A stretch of 64,000 bases of DNA from Meconema thalassinum. Lineage: Eukaryota > Arthropoda > Insecta > Orthoptera > Tettigoniidae. Position numbers and translations under genes: made by a program. The notes below the pieces were generated by a model. It made no database searches, had not been told where the DNA came from, and saw nothing but the letters and a program-made list of their open reading frames with translations. Numbering within the stretch: the stretch's first letter is position 1; the number at the start of each line of letters is the position of its first letter. The DNA lies in assembly GCA_946902985.2 (NCBI GenBank), contig OX336389.2:173362704-173426703 (forward strand), read 5' to 3'. Positions 35,750 through 45,924 of this stretch are shown piece after piece.

Positions 35750-35931
35750 AGTGTAAGAAAACTTGTTTGGGATAAGGAAGTACCAAGGAAAAGCAAGGAG
35801 GTAATGCATAAAGTGTACTATGTTCCCATATTAACTTATGCAGCTGAGACTTGGACCCTGACAAGCAGGCAAGAGAGTAGAATCCAAGCCAGTGAAATGA
35901 AATTCCTAAGAAGTATGATAGGAAAGACAAG
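35750..35931 (+). pseudogene. RTE ORF2 continuation up to the insertion point
   Basis: In the same frame as 33284-35749, with PILTYAAETWTLTSRQ and IQASEMKFLRSMIGKT. The last six bases (gacaag, 35926-35931) are the left copy of the target duplication of the DNA transposon. Confidence 0.88.
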
Positions 35932-38900
35932 CATACCTGCCAACTTTTGAAAAGGGCTATCAGTAAAACTCACGCGCGACAAAAAATTTAACGATTTTCG
36001 ACATACCCCGGCTTGACGAAAATAATAATACTTCTGGGCTACAAAATACAATAATTCATGCTTTAAACAGGATATTTCAATGAAATCATATCTACTTACA
36101 TGATTTGTAGATGAACATAACAATCAAGAAGAAATCCATGTTAATCAGCAGCAGGCGTGGTGAATATTGGTTTGGAGCATACATAACAGGACTTCCTTGA
36201 TAAATTAAGCCGATATACGATATTTGAAAAAGGTTTTACACAATAAAACTTGTTTAACGTAACACAGGCAAGAAATAATATAATACACACTGCAAATCAC
36301 ATGCTAGTTCGACTTTAAAGTCATGGTTGTGGCCTTTTTAGCTTCCAGCAAAAAGTCTTGAGAAAATGCTTTGTCATAACAGGGACCAGAACTCCTGGTC
36401 TTCAAAATAGAAATAGACTCCAGAGATTCATTGGACATGGATGACCTGAACTGTGTTCTATTTTTCTTCACAAGGCTGAAAACACGTTCACATTCTGCAT
36501 TGCTATGGGGTATGGTGAGAATAGAGAGCATTACTCTAGAAATTCGGTTATACTTAAGAAGTCCATCGGCTCCACGAATTCTTGATATTTGTGCCCAACT
36601 GGAATCACTTGCAGCATCTTGATGTGCAGCCAAAGTGTCATCTACCTGAAGAGCTGTAAACTGCCTCTGAAGCTCATTCACCACCTCATCGGTAGTTTCA
36701 TTCTCTTCCTTGCATAACATGATAGGAAACTTTTCCAAGAAAAAACGAACGGAAGAAAACTGTGCATCTTCAATTTTGTCTAACCTAGCAACTTGAGCAT
36801 TCTTTAGCACGTCATCCTTGAGTGGAAACTTGTTGATGATGTAGTCACAGGCAGTACAAAAGTAGTTTCTCACTGATGAAAAGAAAAGGGATTTATCTGT
36901 ATCCTGGAGATCATTCACTATGTTCGAAGTTTGAATGCCAATAACTAACTCATCATCACTTCTTTGATTTTGAATCAAGTTGTACTCAACTTCAAGCAAT
37001 GAGGAGCTTTTGACAATTTTGGGCTTAACAAACTTGGTGAACAGCTGCTTTAGCAAATCCATTAGAAGTTCTAATAACAAGTGAACTTGTGGGGAAGAAG
37101 TCTGAAGGGCAACATTCAATTTGTCAAATACAGGAATAGTCACATGAAGAAAAGTGCAAAAGGCCTTGTTCAAGTTTGAGGACAGGAACATAAACAATTT
37201 TTCCTCACGAGTTGTAGCAGAAGTCTTACTTTTTAGGATGGGTTTGTCACATTTGGAAGAATATGCTATTCTTTTAGGGGCATGTGTAGTAGCAGAATCA
37301 AGAATTCTCTTCTTCTGATACTCTTTGGATCCACTTTGTTCAACTTTAGGTATTCTGAAAGATGTCAAGCTTGTGGAAATGTTTTGGGTACATAATATTA
37401 CTTCCTCCTTGAAGAAAGAAAGAAGAGGATCCCACTGGTCCAGTAGTCTATCCAAACATCTGCCTAAAGATAACCACCTAGTACATACATGCTTCAGAAT
37501 TTTCTTTGCTTCCTTATTGTGCAAGTTCTGAAATTTCTGAAGGCGTTCTTTTCTCTTTACACTCTTCTCTAAGAAATAAAATATATCTACAAGGATCTCA
37601 TCCACTTTAACTGGTAATCTTCCAGCACCTTTTTCAGCTGCTAGATTAATCAGGTGGCAAATGCACCCTATGTTGGCAATACCTGGTTGAACTTCCTTCA
37701 GAACTGCTGAAACCCCATTTTTGTGTCCTATCATAACAGGAGCATTGTCGGAGCAGAAAGCCACACAGTTTTCAATTGGTATATTATGAGAACTCAGCTG
37801 TGATAACATCAGGTTACCTATGTTTCGCCCTGTTGAGTCCCCGTCCAACGCTGGTATGGATAGCACAGTGCTCACTACTTTTTCCTGCCGAACATCATAG
37901 AATGTAACAACAATAGGATACAACTTGGCATTCGTATCATTGCTTCCATCCGTTGCCAAAGAAAATGGTCCGTTCTGAAGGCACTTAACAACTTCAGATG
38001 ATGCATTTTTTGCCATTTTATTTACAATGCACGTCGTTTTCGTGCGACCACAACTATATTTCTTTGCAACTTCTGATGTGGGAAACATCTTCTTAAATAA
38101 AGCGCCAGCATGATCAGCCGCACTTAAGGGCACATTGTGTTCCACCAAAAAGGAAGTAAACAGACACTCGGCCCTAATTACGTCACTGTCAACGTTACCA
38201 GCCTTGGCAAAAAAGGTGTTGATTTTCTTGCTATCTTCCTTCGATTTAACATAACTTATGTGTTTACCGCACTTCACATGATTACTTAAATCGTTTTTTC
38301 CACCATGAGCAATATTAATATCACACGCACATACCGTGCAAAAGGCAAATTTTTCTCCCTTTCTTGATTTTAGTATGCACGGAAAATCAACCGAGTATGA
38401 TTCTTTAAATGTCTGGAAGTACTGTTTCTTGTTGTATTTGTTCATTCTCGATATCTACTAAAACATCGAAAGGAACCTGGATCACTAAACGTCACATAAA
38501 ATTATAACATAAATCGCATAAAACACAGCCCACACTTCATTAAAACAAGTCAAAGCACACAAGTCAAATGAACACGACGCCAACCTCGTAAAGAAAGAAT
38601 ATGCACATGGTAGAGAGAAAAAAACACACACGTGGAACGAATGTAATTAGTCCAAGGAATACAGGAAACTGCGAAGCACGAAGATATAGCACAAAAACTC
38701 GAACACTTCATTAATATATGCCATAACCTTAAAATACGAAAACATTCAAAGAACGCCAACTTCGCGAACAATAAACAACTCACGTGGTCAAAGAATATCG
38801 TTTAAATCGCAACGAGCGAACGTAGGGGAACAAAGAATTTGCGAAGCAGAGCGTGTTGACACCTAAGATTCACATGGAAGAACGGTTATCCCGGCTTCAA

Positions 38901-39160
38901 ATTCAATTACAATGACGACACAAACATGACACGGTCAAAAGTACGAATCAACTCAAAGAACGAGTTATCGACTATCGCGGACTTGCCTTCGACCCACGCA
39001 AACAATCGATTGTACGGAAGTGGGAGGGATTATCGAATGTTAATTATCGTTTCAAATTTTTGTCCGCGAAATCGTAAAATGACACCGTTCATCCGTAAAA
39101 CCGTAAAATGCTGCAATTTCCGTAAATTTTACGGATAAACCGTAAAAGTTGGCAGGTATG
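35932..39160 (-). mobile_element. hAT-fold DNA transposon, 3229 bp, 6-bp target duplication, inside the LINE
   Basis: The ends are perfect inverted repeats of catacctgccaactttt (17 bp). They are flanked by gacaag at 35926-35931 and 39161-39166, and removing the element restores the LINE frame (GKT, then RKDRVRNEDVRKEVG). Six bases is shorter than the usual hAT duplication of 8, and the terminal word resembles, from memory, elements called IS3EU; that link is unverified. Near the right end (about 39060-39150) ccgtaaaa-type words occur several times, possibly transposase-binding sites. One long uninterrupted transposase gene is on the minus strand. The intact frame and perfect ends suggest this is the youngest insertion here. 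Confidence 0.92.
36304..38445 (-). CDS. hAT-fold transposase, 713 residues, intact
   Basis: One uninterrupted frame inside the transposon. Residues 33-63 form a BED/C2H2-like finger with C36, C39, H56 and H62 as candidate zinc ligands. The catalytic part has D166 in FSLATDGSND, D233 in AFCSDNAPVMIGHKNG and CHLINLAAEKGAG at about 263-275. This is followed by a helical region with KHVCTRWLSLGRCLDRLLDQ. The last 70 residues start with IPHSNAECERVFSLVKKNR, the hAT dimerisation motif. The start is the first ATG after a stop, and the protein has a full set of hAT landmarks. It would cut and join DNA at the element's inverted ends in the nucleus. It could still be active. Confidence 0.9.
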   Translation of the reverse strand: MNKYNKKQYFQTFKESYSVDFPCILKSRKGEKFAFCTVCACDINIAHGGKNDLSNHVKCGKHISYVKSKEDSKKINTFFAKAGNVDSDVIRAECLFTSFLVEHNVPLSAADHAGALFKKMFPTSEVAKKYSCGRTKTTCIVNKMAKNASSEVVKCLQNGPFSLATDGSNDTNAKLYPIVVTFYDVRQEKVVSTVLSIPALDGDSTGRNIGNLMLSQLSSHNIPIENCVAFCSDNAPVMIGHKNGVSAVLKEVQPGIANIGCICHLINLAAEKGAGRLPVKVDEILVDIFYFLEKSVKRKERLQKFQNLHNKEAKKILKHVCTRWLSLGRCLDRLLDQWDPLLSFFKEEVILCTQNISTSLTSFRIPKVEQSGSKEYQKKRILDSATTHAPKRIAYSSKCDKPILKSKTSATTREEKLFMFLSSNLNKAFCTFLHVTIPVFDKLNVALQTSSPQVHLLLELLMDLLKQLFTKFVKPKIVKSSSLLEVEYNLIQNQRSDDELVIGIQTSNIVNDLQDTDKSLFFSSVRNYFCTACDYIINKFPLKDDVLKNAQVARLDKIEDAQFSSVRFFLEKFPIMLCKEENETTDEVVNELQRQFTALQVDDTLAAHQDAASDSSWAQISRIRGADGLLKYNRISRVMLSILTIPHSNAECERVFSLVKKNRTQFRSSMSNESLESISILKTRSSGPCYDKAFSQDFLLEAKKATTMTLKSN

Positions 39161-39489
39161 GACAAGGAAAGACAGAGTGAGGAATGAAGATGTTAGGAAG
39201 GAAGTTGGGATGGGAAAACTAAATGAGAGAACTGAGATGAATAAACTAAGGTGGTTTGGACATGTAAAGAGGATGGAGGAAAATAGAATACCAAGACAGA
39301 TGCTGGAGGCGAAGTGCAAGGGTAAGAGAGCAAGGTGGATTGATTCAGTGAAGAACAGCGTAAGAAAAAGAAATCTGGACTGGGACAGGATCGTGGAAGA
39401 AGAATGGTGGAAGGAGAGAGGAAAGTGGAGAAGTGCCATAAATACCCCGACCCGGCAGGAGCTGGATAAGGGGAAATGATGATGATGAT
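39161..39489 (+). pseudogene. RTE ORF2 3' end and GAT tail after the insertion
   Basis: After the right copy of gacaag the frame continues with RVRNEDVRKEVGMGKL, then LRWFGHVKRMEENRIPRQM, RKRNLDWDRIVEEEWWKER and PTRQELDKGK before TGA at 39477-39479, which merges with the GAT repeats. This is the C-terminal end seen in the other RTE copies. Confidence 0.9.
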
Positions 39490-39496
39490 AATGAAT

Positions 39497-40179
39497 CATC
39501 ATCATCGGCTTTAACTCGAATCCGAGTATAAATCTTCTTCCTTCAGTCCAGTTTGTGGATGTGTTTATGGTGACTAAAGAGTCCAATCCTGGCATGGAAC
39601 AAGCGACCACACAAGTTGCATAGTATTGCTGGAGGAGGACGTGGTTGGGCTGCTCGAAGTTTCCTAGCTTGACGCTTGGCCTCTTCATGTATGCGTCGAT
39701 CCCTTTCAAACGTCTTTACAGTATCCGAGATGGTACGGCGCCAAGTTGAGCGGTTTTCAGCCAGCATGTCCCAGGTTTGTGAATCAAGACCTGTCAATTT
39801 CAGGGTCTGCTTAAATTGGTCCTTGTAGCGCCTCTTAGGACCACCATGAGGTCTGGTGCCATAGCATAACTCACCATATAGCATTTGACGAGGTAATCTC
39901 ACATCATCCATCCGATGGACATGACCAATCCATCTAAATTGGTGACCTATTATGGATGATTCTATGCTGTTGATTTGAGCCTTTTCCAGAACAGCAATAT
40001 TGGTAATGCGGTCTTCCCATTTAATCCTCAGGATTGATCGAAGTTTTTGTAGGTGGAAATGCTCAAGCTTCCTAAGATCACGTCGGTAAAGGGTCCACGT
40101 TTCACAGCCATACAACAATGTAGAAATGACTACTGCTTTGTACACCATAAGCTTTGTACTCATGGATAGATCTTTATTC
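39497..40179 (-). mobile_element. 5'-truncated LINE 3' end with C-terminal zinc finger
   Basis: This belongs to a different LINE family from the RTE copies. The minus-strand product is in one frame over 200 codons and contains VYKAVVISTLLYGCETWTLY, FHLQKLRSILRIKWEDRITN, FRWIGHVHRMDDVRLPRQM, GGPKRRYKDQFKQTLKLTGL and a final finger CNLCGRLFHARIGLFSHH-KHIH. The tail is a short GAT run at its left end. Target duplication atgaat is at 40180-40185, with the other copy now at 39491-39496, where the later RTE LINE landed. Members of this type are known in animals as LINEs with a C2H2 end; I do not name the clade. Confidence 0.87.
39543..40178 (-). CDS. LINE ORF2 C-terminal 212 residues with C2H2 finger
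   Basis: Open to its stop at 39543-39545, without any break. The reading begins right at the 5' truncation, so it has no own start codon function. The finger has the spacing C-x2-C-x12-H-x4-H. It lies inside the hAT intron. Confidence 0.8.
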   Translation of the reverse strand, partial: NKDLSMSTKLMVYKAVVISTLLYGCETWTLYRRDLRKLEHFHLQKLRSILRIKWEDRITNIAVLEKAQINSIESSIIGHQFRWIGHVHRMDDVRLPRQMLYGELCYGTRPHGGPKRRYKDQFKQTLKLTGLDSQTWDMLAENRSTWRRTISDTVKTFERDRRIHEEAKRQARKLRAAQPRPPPAILCNLCGRLFHARIGLFSHHKHIHKLD

Positions 40180-40237
40180 ATGAATAATACAGTAAATACA
40201 GGATATATACAGTAATATATATATTATGTATTCTTAC

Positions 40238-41949
40238 CTTGAAACAAATAGATGCAAGAAGAAGAAAGTTGAAGGTTTTGAAATATTTTTTCAATCTCTC
40301 AAGGTCTCGACGACATTCAGAAGTTAGGCTCAGTTCAGTGAATGCCTCCAGCGCTTCTATTATCCCTGGAAGGTGAGCTGCAACTGGTTTAACGCTGTCT
40401 ACTCTAGCAGACCCGCGAGTCTTTGACATCGAGTGGAGGGAGCTTGGTATCTTTCCTTTCAAAATTGCCCATCTTTGGGGGCTGGAGCTAAATATGTAAA
40501 ACAACTTTTGAACAACGCCAAAGAATGTTACTGCAGCCACACAGATCCAAGGTATGACAAGTGCAAGCAGAGTCAACTGCTTCACTCTTAGCAGACAGAA
40601 TTCTTTCCTGAACTCCTTTGTACGCTCCTTTCATGTTACTCCCATTGTCGTAGCCTTGGCCCCTACAGTCTTTTAATGGGATGTCAAACTCCTTTAGCTT
40701 ATCTAAAATAAGCTCTGCAATGGCTTCTGCACTCCTTTTTGTACAGTCGGTAAAACAAAGTAGCCTTTCTTCGACTTGGTAAGGCTGAGTTTCATTTTCA
40801 GTCATATAAAGGTATTTCAGAAGAAACGCAGTCTGTTCAACATGTGTAGAATCTGGTGTTGCATCAGCTATTATGGCATAGTGTTTTACCATTTCTCTTT
40901 CTTCTAAAAATTTCTTCGTAACTTGGGCAGCGCAAAGAGTAATAAACTCACTTGCATTCTTTCTCCCTTTTCTTGAAACGAGCGGACTCTATTTAAATGT
41001 TCATTCAAAACTTGATCATAATTGGCCAGCAGTTCTAAAATTTCCAAAAATTTGCCATTGGTGGGGCTCCCGATTTTATCAATACTATCCCGAAAAGCAA
41101 GTCCTCTTTCAGCTAGGAATAAAGTGACATTAAGAAGTCGCTTTAAAAGATCACGCCACTTGTCCTTTTCTTGTTGAATGGAGTGAAAGATTAAGTCCGT
41201 TAGCGATTTATATTTTTTTGATTTGATAACCACTGATTTCCACTCAACATAGCAGCTTTTATGACTGGAACTACTCTCATGTTCTGGCACTTTATTGAAA
41301 AGCTTTTTCCAGCGGTTTTCCGCAGAATATCATTCAGAACGAGCGAACGAAAATAGTTTTGGCTGGGGCAACGTACTGAATATTCTGCAAGGTAAACAGT
41401 AAAACGCTTTCTTAACCTTGCTCCAAACAAGCCAATCACGAGAAATCAGTTCACCATTTGTAAGTTTCTTATGGAAGACCGACACGGGAACGGAATAGCC
41501 TACCGAATCCACAGGAAATTGTTCAGGCAAAGGAACATTAGGGTATTTTAAGTCTCGGCTGCTATCGAAAGCAGGGACACCTACATCAACATATTTGTCT
41601 GGTAAAGGTAAAGGCGGTTTGTGGCCTTGATAGATTCAATATTCGTAGGCGACACAGACTGAATAGGACTAGGAGTCCCTGTCTCAGGGATGGGAACTGG
41701 TTCTTCCTTGTTTGATTCGATTTCATTTTGTTGTTCATTTGTAGGTAAAAAATTTACTTTATAACTATTACTATCGGTGGGCCTATTAGTAATATTACAT
41801 TTTTTTATAACTGACGATGATGAAGGAGGTCATTTTAAAAACTGTCCAAGCGATAGCTGGCCTTTCTTCGATGGTCTTTCCTTCAACTCCCTGTCTTCTC
41901 TTTCCTTCCTTTTTTGAGCACCTGATTGGTGTTTGTAATTGCAACTCAT
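40238..41949 (-). pseudogene. hAT (DUF4371/ZMYM1-like) transposase exon 1, decayed
   Basis: Starting at ATG 41947-41949, the N-terminus contains YKHQSGAQKRKEREDRE, as in ZMYM1-like hAT proteins. Next comes a TTF-type zinc finger region with SRDWLVWSKVKKAFYCLPCR, then ESSSSHKSCYVEWKS, then the DUF4371 region (ERGLAFRDSIDKIGSPTNG, ATPDSTHVEQTAFLL, and GQGYDNGSNMKGAYKGVQ with a catalytic-type D). Then VVQKLFYIFSSSPQRW leads to LLASICFK at the splice donor aag|gtaagaat (40237/40238). Stops (for example near 41835) and several frameshifts between 41.5 and 40.55 kb show it is a pseudogene. The exon ends in phase 0. Confidence 0.85.
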
Positions 41950-42464
41950 AGTATGTTTCACTAAAAACACACTACAGTATACGCATTCTAAATTGTAATC
42001 CGTAATCGAACAATATTACACACCGACACCATTAAAACTGACGTATACAAATCACACAAACCGTGGCAGATCACTAACACAACGTATTACTATTGGACAA
42101 TCAACTGACAGTGGATGACAAAGCATTATTTACGCAGCACAGTGCTGCCAGTGCGGGGACAGCGGGGAAAACCCTTCCTCCGTGCGGGAATCCTTGCGCA
42201 CGCGCTTCATAGCATTGCCATCATCAATTTTTCAAACAGTAAGCTTGTAACTTACGTTTGTTTTGTGATTTTTATGGTATAAATAAAAAGGCAAGTTAAT
42301 TTAATAGCCACACACATTTCCAGTTTCCCGGAAGGAACTGGATGAGGTAGGCCTAAAATTCTGTACCAACCACAAAAATGCACATTACATCATTGGGCCT
42401 GGGCCGGGCCCCTTCGGGGTCCCGGGCCCCGGTGCTGTAGCACCACCTGCCTCTCGCCGGCCCT

Positions 42465-45400
42465 TTATATGGCGGAAAGAAAAGAAAGTGAAGCCAAAAT
42501 AAACAAATTTAATTCCAGAACAAAATATATCAACAAACAACAAAAAGAAGGAAAAATACTCCCTTAAACTTACACCCATAATTAATCCAAAGAATAAACA
42601 CAAAATAATATGGTCTCTCCCAGAGACTTCCGAAAGTTCAGGACCGGAGATTTGGCCCGATTATTCTTCAATTCATGTGCGTGCGTGGTGTGATAAAGCA
42701 TGCAATATGGTATGAGTACAGATACAAGATTTGGTGTCATCATGCGGTAGCCGTCAAGCCACAAATCCGTATTTGAGATAAATTAGCGATAGGAACTAAA
42801 CAACAAATATTTAAATTTACACTACCGACACTCGCTAAAATTAATTATTTACAACAACGATTTCCGATGAAATCTGGATCAACTGTGCCCACAGCACGAC
42901 AAGATTGCCTCAACTCAGGACTTGACAAATAGACACAAGAATGATTAACGTGACCACGACACAAAAACAACAACAAAATGACCGTGTATCATTTTACAAA
43001 GAAACACAACAAGGTGTCACGACCAGAATCAAAGATCACCAATAAAATGAATACACAGTAAATGCTCAAAAACAATGCACTTATTTACAAAACAAAACAT
43101 TTTCATTTGAACGTGACAACATGAAAATACCGCGCAGGCATGGAGAACTTCACCCTTTAATATTTTTTCAAGGCTTTAAATGAACAAGCAAGCTATATTT
43201 AACAGACTGGGTCAATGGCTAGGCCGTTCCCCCTGCTGTAATTAGTGTCCAGAAATACCCAAGATCAGTGCTCGGTGTGGACTCTCATTATAACCTGTCA
43301 AATCACCCTCGTGTCAACAACATCCCAGGCCAGCATTATACCTCCGGCTCCAAGAAACGACAAAAGTACAGCTGTCAAATCAGCTAACATGTGTGCGTCA
43401 TAAAAATAATATCTCATTAATTCCCTTTGGAATTACAAGATCCAATTGGACTGGTCAAGGTCTCCACGGAGCATCACTTACCATCCGTAACTGCAGCCGA
43501 CAAAGACTTGGCAAATTTATGCCAATCTCCCGTGCATAAATTCAAATTTTCACACATAGACACACAGACATACAATATCACACATTAGGGTTTGACAATC
43601 ACCTGAAATAAAATCACACAAATATTTTCCACACACCTGGCGCGTCTGATCTAAGTATTTCGACCGATGAATAAAACCAATACTAACATCAAAATACAAA
43701 TTAAAATAAATAAAAGAACGGACGGTTCTTTCCAAAATCTGTTGCAACAAAGGCAACTCAATTAAAATACTTGTTCACTCAAAATATCACGACAAGAACT
43801 TATTTCCCCCCCTACTATTTTACCGTTACATTTATAACTGCTCCACTTATCACCTTGGCTGCAATTCATGTACACGCCAAACCAAAATATTCGCACATGT
43901 ACACAGAGTACATGGATTACTATTAGAAACATAATCAAAACTAGTGGTCACGTGTCCTCACGCATTTACAATTGAGTGTCGGGACACTACATTAAAATCT
44001 ACTACAATTTTAAAACAAGAATAAAATCACAAGAAAAATATATATAATGTTCCCATGCCAAAATATCTACATAATTGATAAATCAATGTTCAGTACTCAT
44101 CCATAACAGCCCATCACGTCAGCGTATGTCACTTTCCATGGCCCACAGGGTTTTTACACTGCCATAGTAAACATTGCCGTAGATTGATCGGTCATCATCC
44201 CAGAAGTCGTCCTCGTATCGATCATCTTGATGCCTTCTTAAAGATGGAAAATCAAAGTTCAAATTATTATACACTATGCTTTCCTACTATAATTGCGATC
44301 AGAGCTACTAACTTCACTCATAGTCCTAAGCAATTATTCATGGTGACTATTTCCCTAAATAGGCAAATCATGCTCTAATTACACACGCACTGTTCACACG
44401 CACAAACATTTTTATAATAATATCTGAATTGTGTATGTTAATGCATTTGGACCAAATGTCTACTCTCAAAATTATTAAGTTCACTGCAGAACGAAAGTTT
44501 ATAGTCATCTCTCGTGGAGATCGAAATCATAAGTATGTTAAGTGTGTCAACTCGCGCAGACTGAACTCAAAAGTATAGTTTATCACTCGTGCAGAATGCA
44601 CTCCAAAATGTGTCGTCTCGCACCAATCAACCTCAGAAAATGTGTTAACTCACGTTGAGCTAAATCAGAAATGAATAAGTTCGCTAGCACAGCAACCTAA
44701 TTTATACAGATCTGGCAAATGGTACTAGGGTGGGGACTATTAAATCACAATAAATCTAAGGAATTGGCGCACAGGCTTGTGAGTGGTATCAAAGATCTTC
44801 TTTTTCCATGCAGGTTACAGTCCTGCTTTGCAGGAATTAAATCCCGTCGTGAATTAATTCAATCCAGCTTTCCCTCGCTTTTGATGGCACCCTTCTTTCC
44901 CGCCGAAAGTGACTTGGTCTTTCATGATTCGCAGATTCATATTCAATATCGTTGCAGTAGACACAAAACTCCGCCCATCTTGACGTCATAAGTCTATCTC
45001 CTTCTCTGTTCCCCACTCAAAGCACTCCTTGTCTAATGTTGCGAACAAAGGGTAACGAGTCTATCTACGTCATTAGCGGACGCTTGGCTCTCTGTTCAGT
45101 AACCTTGCTTTCCAGGAATATTTAAATATAACTCCCTGTCTTCAACTTGCTCAATTCTTGCAACATCAGGTGCCCACTTCCTTCGACTTGACTGCTAACT
45201 CAAATGCAGCATATAATAAAATATGAACAATTATATTATGATAATAGTAATAAGGGTTCAATATATTTATATTTTATTTAGATTTGGATAAGAGTAAGAA
45301 TAAGGAGTCTACGATGAATGCTAGGTAGAGTAACAAATAGACAATGTGTTAGCATAGGCCAACGCTATGAGTAAATTCATTTTATTTTGGGTAATTTAAA

Positions 45401-45924
45401 GAATATTTTAAATTTTCCTTACTCCTGAAATGTAGGGCGCAGCAGTTTGAAGTTTTTTTTACGAATTTAATTTATTTTAGTTATAAATGATTAGGAGAGT
45501 ATTTTTTAGATTATTTTCGGGATTTTTATTTTTATTTTCATTGTTGTATCGTGTCTTCAAAATAAATAGGCAGGCACGTTATTACGTTTCCCTGATATGT
45601 TTTTATAAATATTGGGTTATCTTTTACAGTACATTTATATATTTTAGTGTGCTATAGAGGTAGATCAGATGTCATAGCCCATGCCTTATACCCATTACGC
45701 CCGAGATTCAATAGTTCCTCACACTCCATATGTATTTAGTTACCGACAACCTCTGTAGTTAGATCCATAGCACATATTTAAATAGCTTACCCCTTCCTGT
45801 GTGTATTCGCCAGTAGCTCTTAGTAGTTTTTCTAGCCGGAGACTATAAGTTGCTGTAATCAATCACCATCTTCGGATATTGGCTGATACTTCACAAGGAA
45901 ATATGGGTACAATACGTTTGCACA
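42465..45924. other. 3.5 kb without a recognisable gene
   Basis: A/C-rich sequence with only short random frames. It contains a tandem array at 44480-44690 (separate entry) and a palindrome-rich GC segment at its left border (ggtgctgtagcacc at 42431-42444 belongs to the hAT end). An LTR from a minus-strand element is possible but I cannot define borders. Confidence 0.4.
44480..44690 (+). repeat. Six degenerate tandem units of 31-40 bp
   Basis: Units begin near ctcg[c/t]gcaga or similar at 44481, 44511, 44551, 44586, 44617 and 44649, and end in aa[a/g]tgtgttaa-like words. Spacing is uneven. Confidence 0.6.

Larger units (their letters stand above)
33236..39489 (+). mobile_element. Nearly complete RTE-type LINE, interrupted by a DNA transposon
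   Basis: The target duplication aatgaat is at 33229-33235 and 39490-39496. The LINE starts with the family leader (ggagtggcgaccccatc), has a long ORF2 (33290-35749, continuing after one stop), and ends with tgatgatgatgat. At 35932-39160 a hAT-like transposon interrupts it. Without that insert and its duplicated 6 bp, the LINE is 3019 bp. One nonsense codon and the insertion are the only obvious defects. Confidence 0.92.
32248..40237 (-). other. Intron of the hAT transposase gene, 7990 bp
   Basis: The borders are gtaagaat and tttctttcag with phase 0 on both sides. Removing the later insertions (33236-39489 and 39497-40179) leaves about 1 kb, a normal original size. The uninterrupted part 32248-33228 has no gene. 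It includes a hAT-like word, cagtggcgcactcacgg, at about 32508 without a visible partner. Confidence 0.75.
30936..42464 (-). mobile_element. hAT DNA transposon (DUF4371/ZMYM1-like), expanded by nested insertions
   Basis: Ends: the left border reads ccaaggctggagagagc and the right border, inverted, agggccggcgagaggc, an imperfect hAT-like pair. Both sides carry tatatgg within an 8-bp flank (atatatgg at 30928-30935, ttatatgg at 42465-42472), close to the 8-bp duplication of hAT. Inverted similarity continues inside, with tgcatttttgtg at about 31001 and, inverted, at about 42372. The transposase lies on the minus strand in two parts, 40238-41949 and 31424-32247. The intervening intron now holds an RTE LINE (33236-39489) and a LINE fragment (39497-40179). 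Without these the element is about 4.6 kb. Confidence 0.72.
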
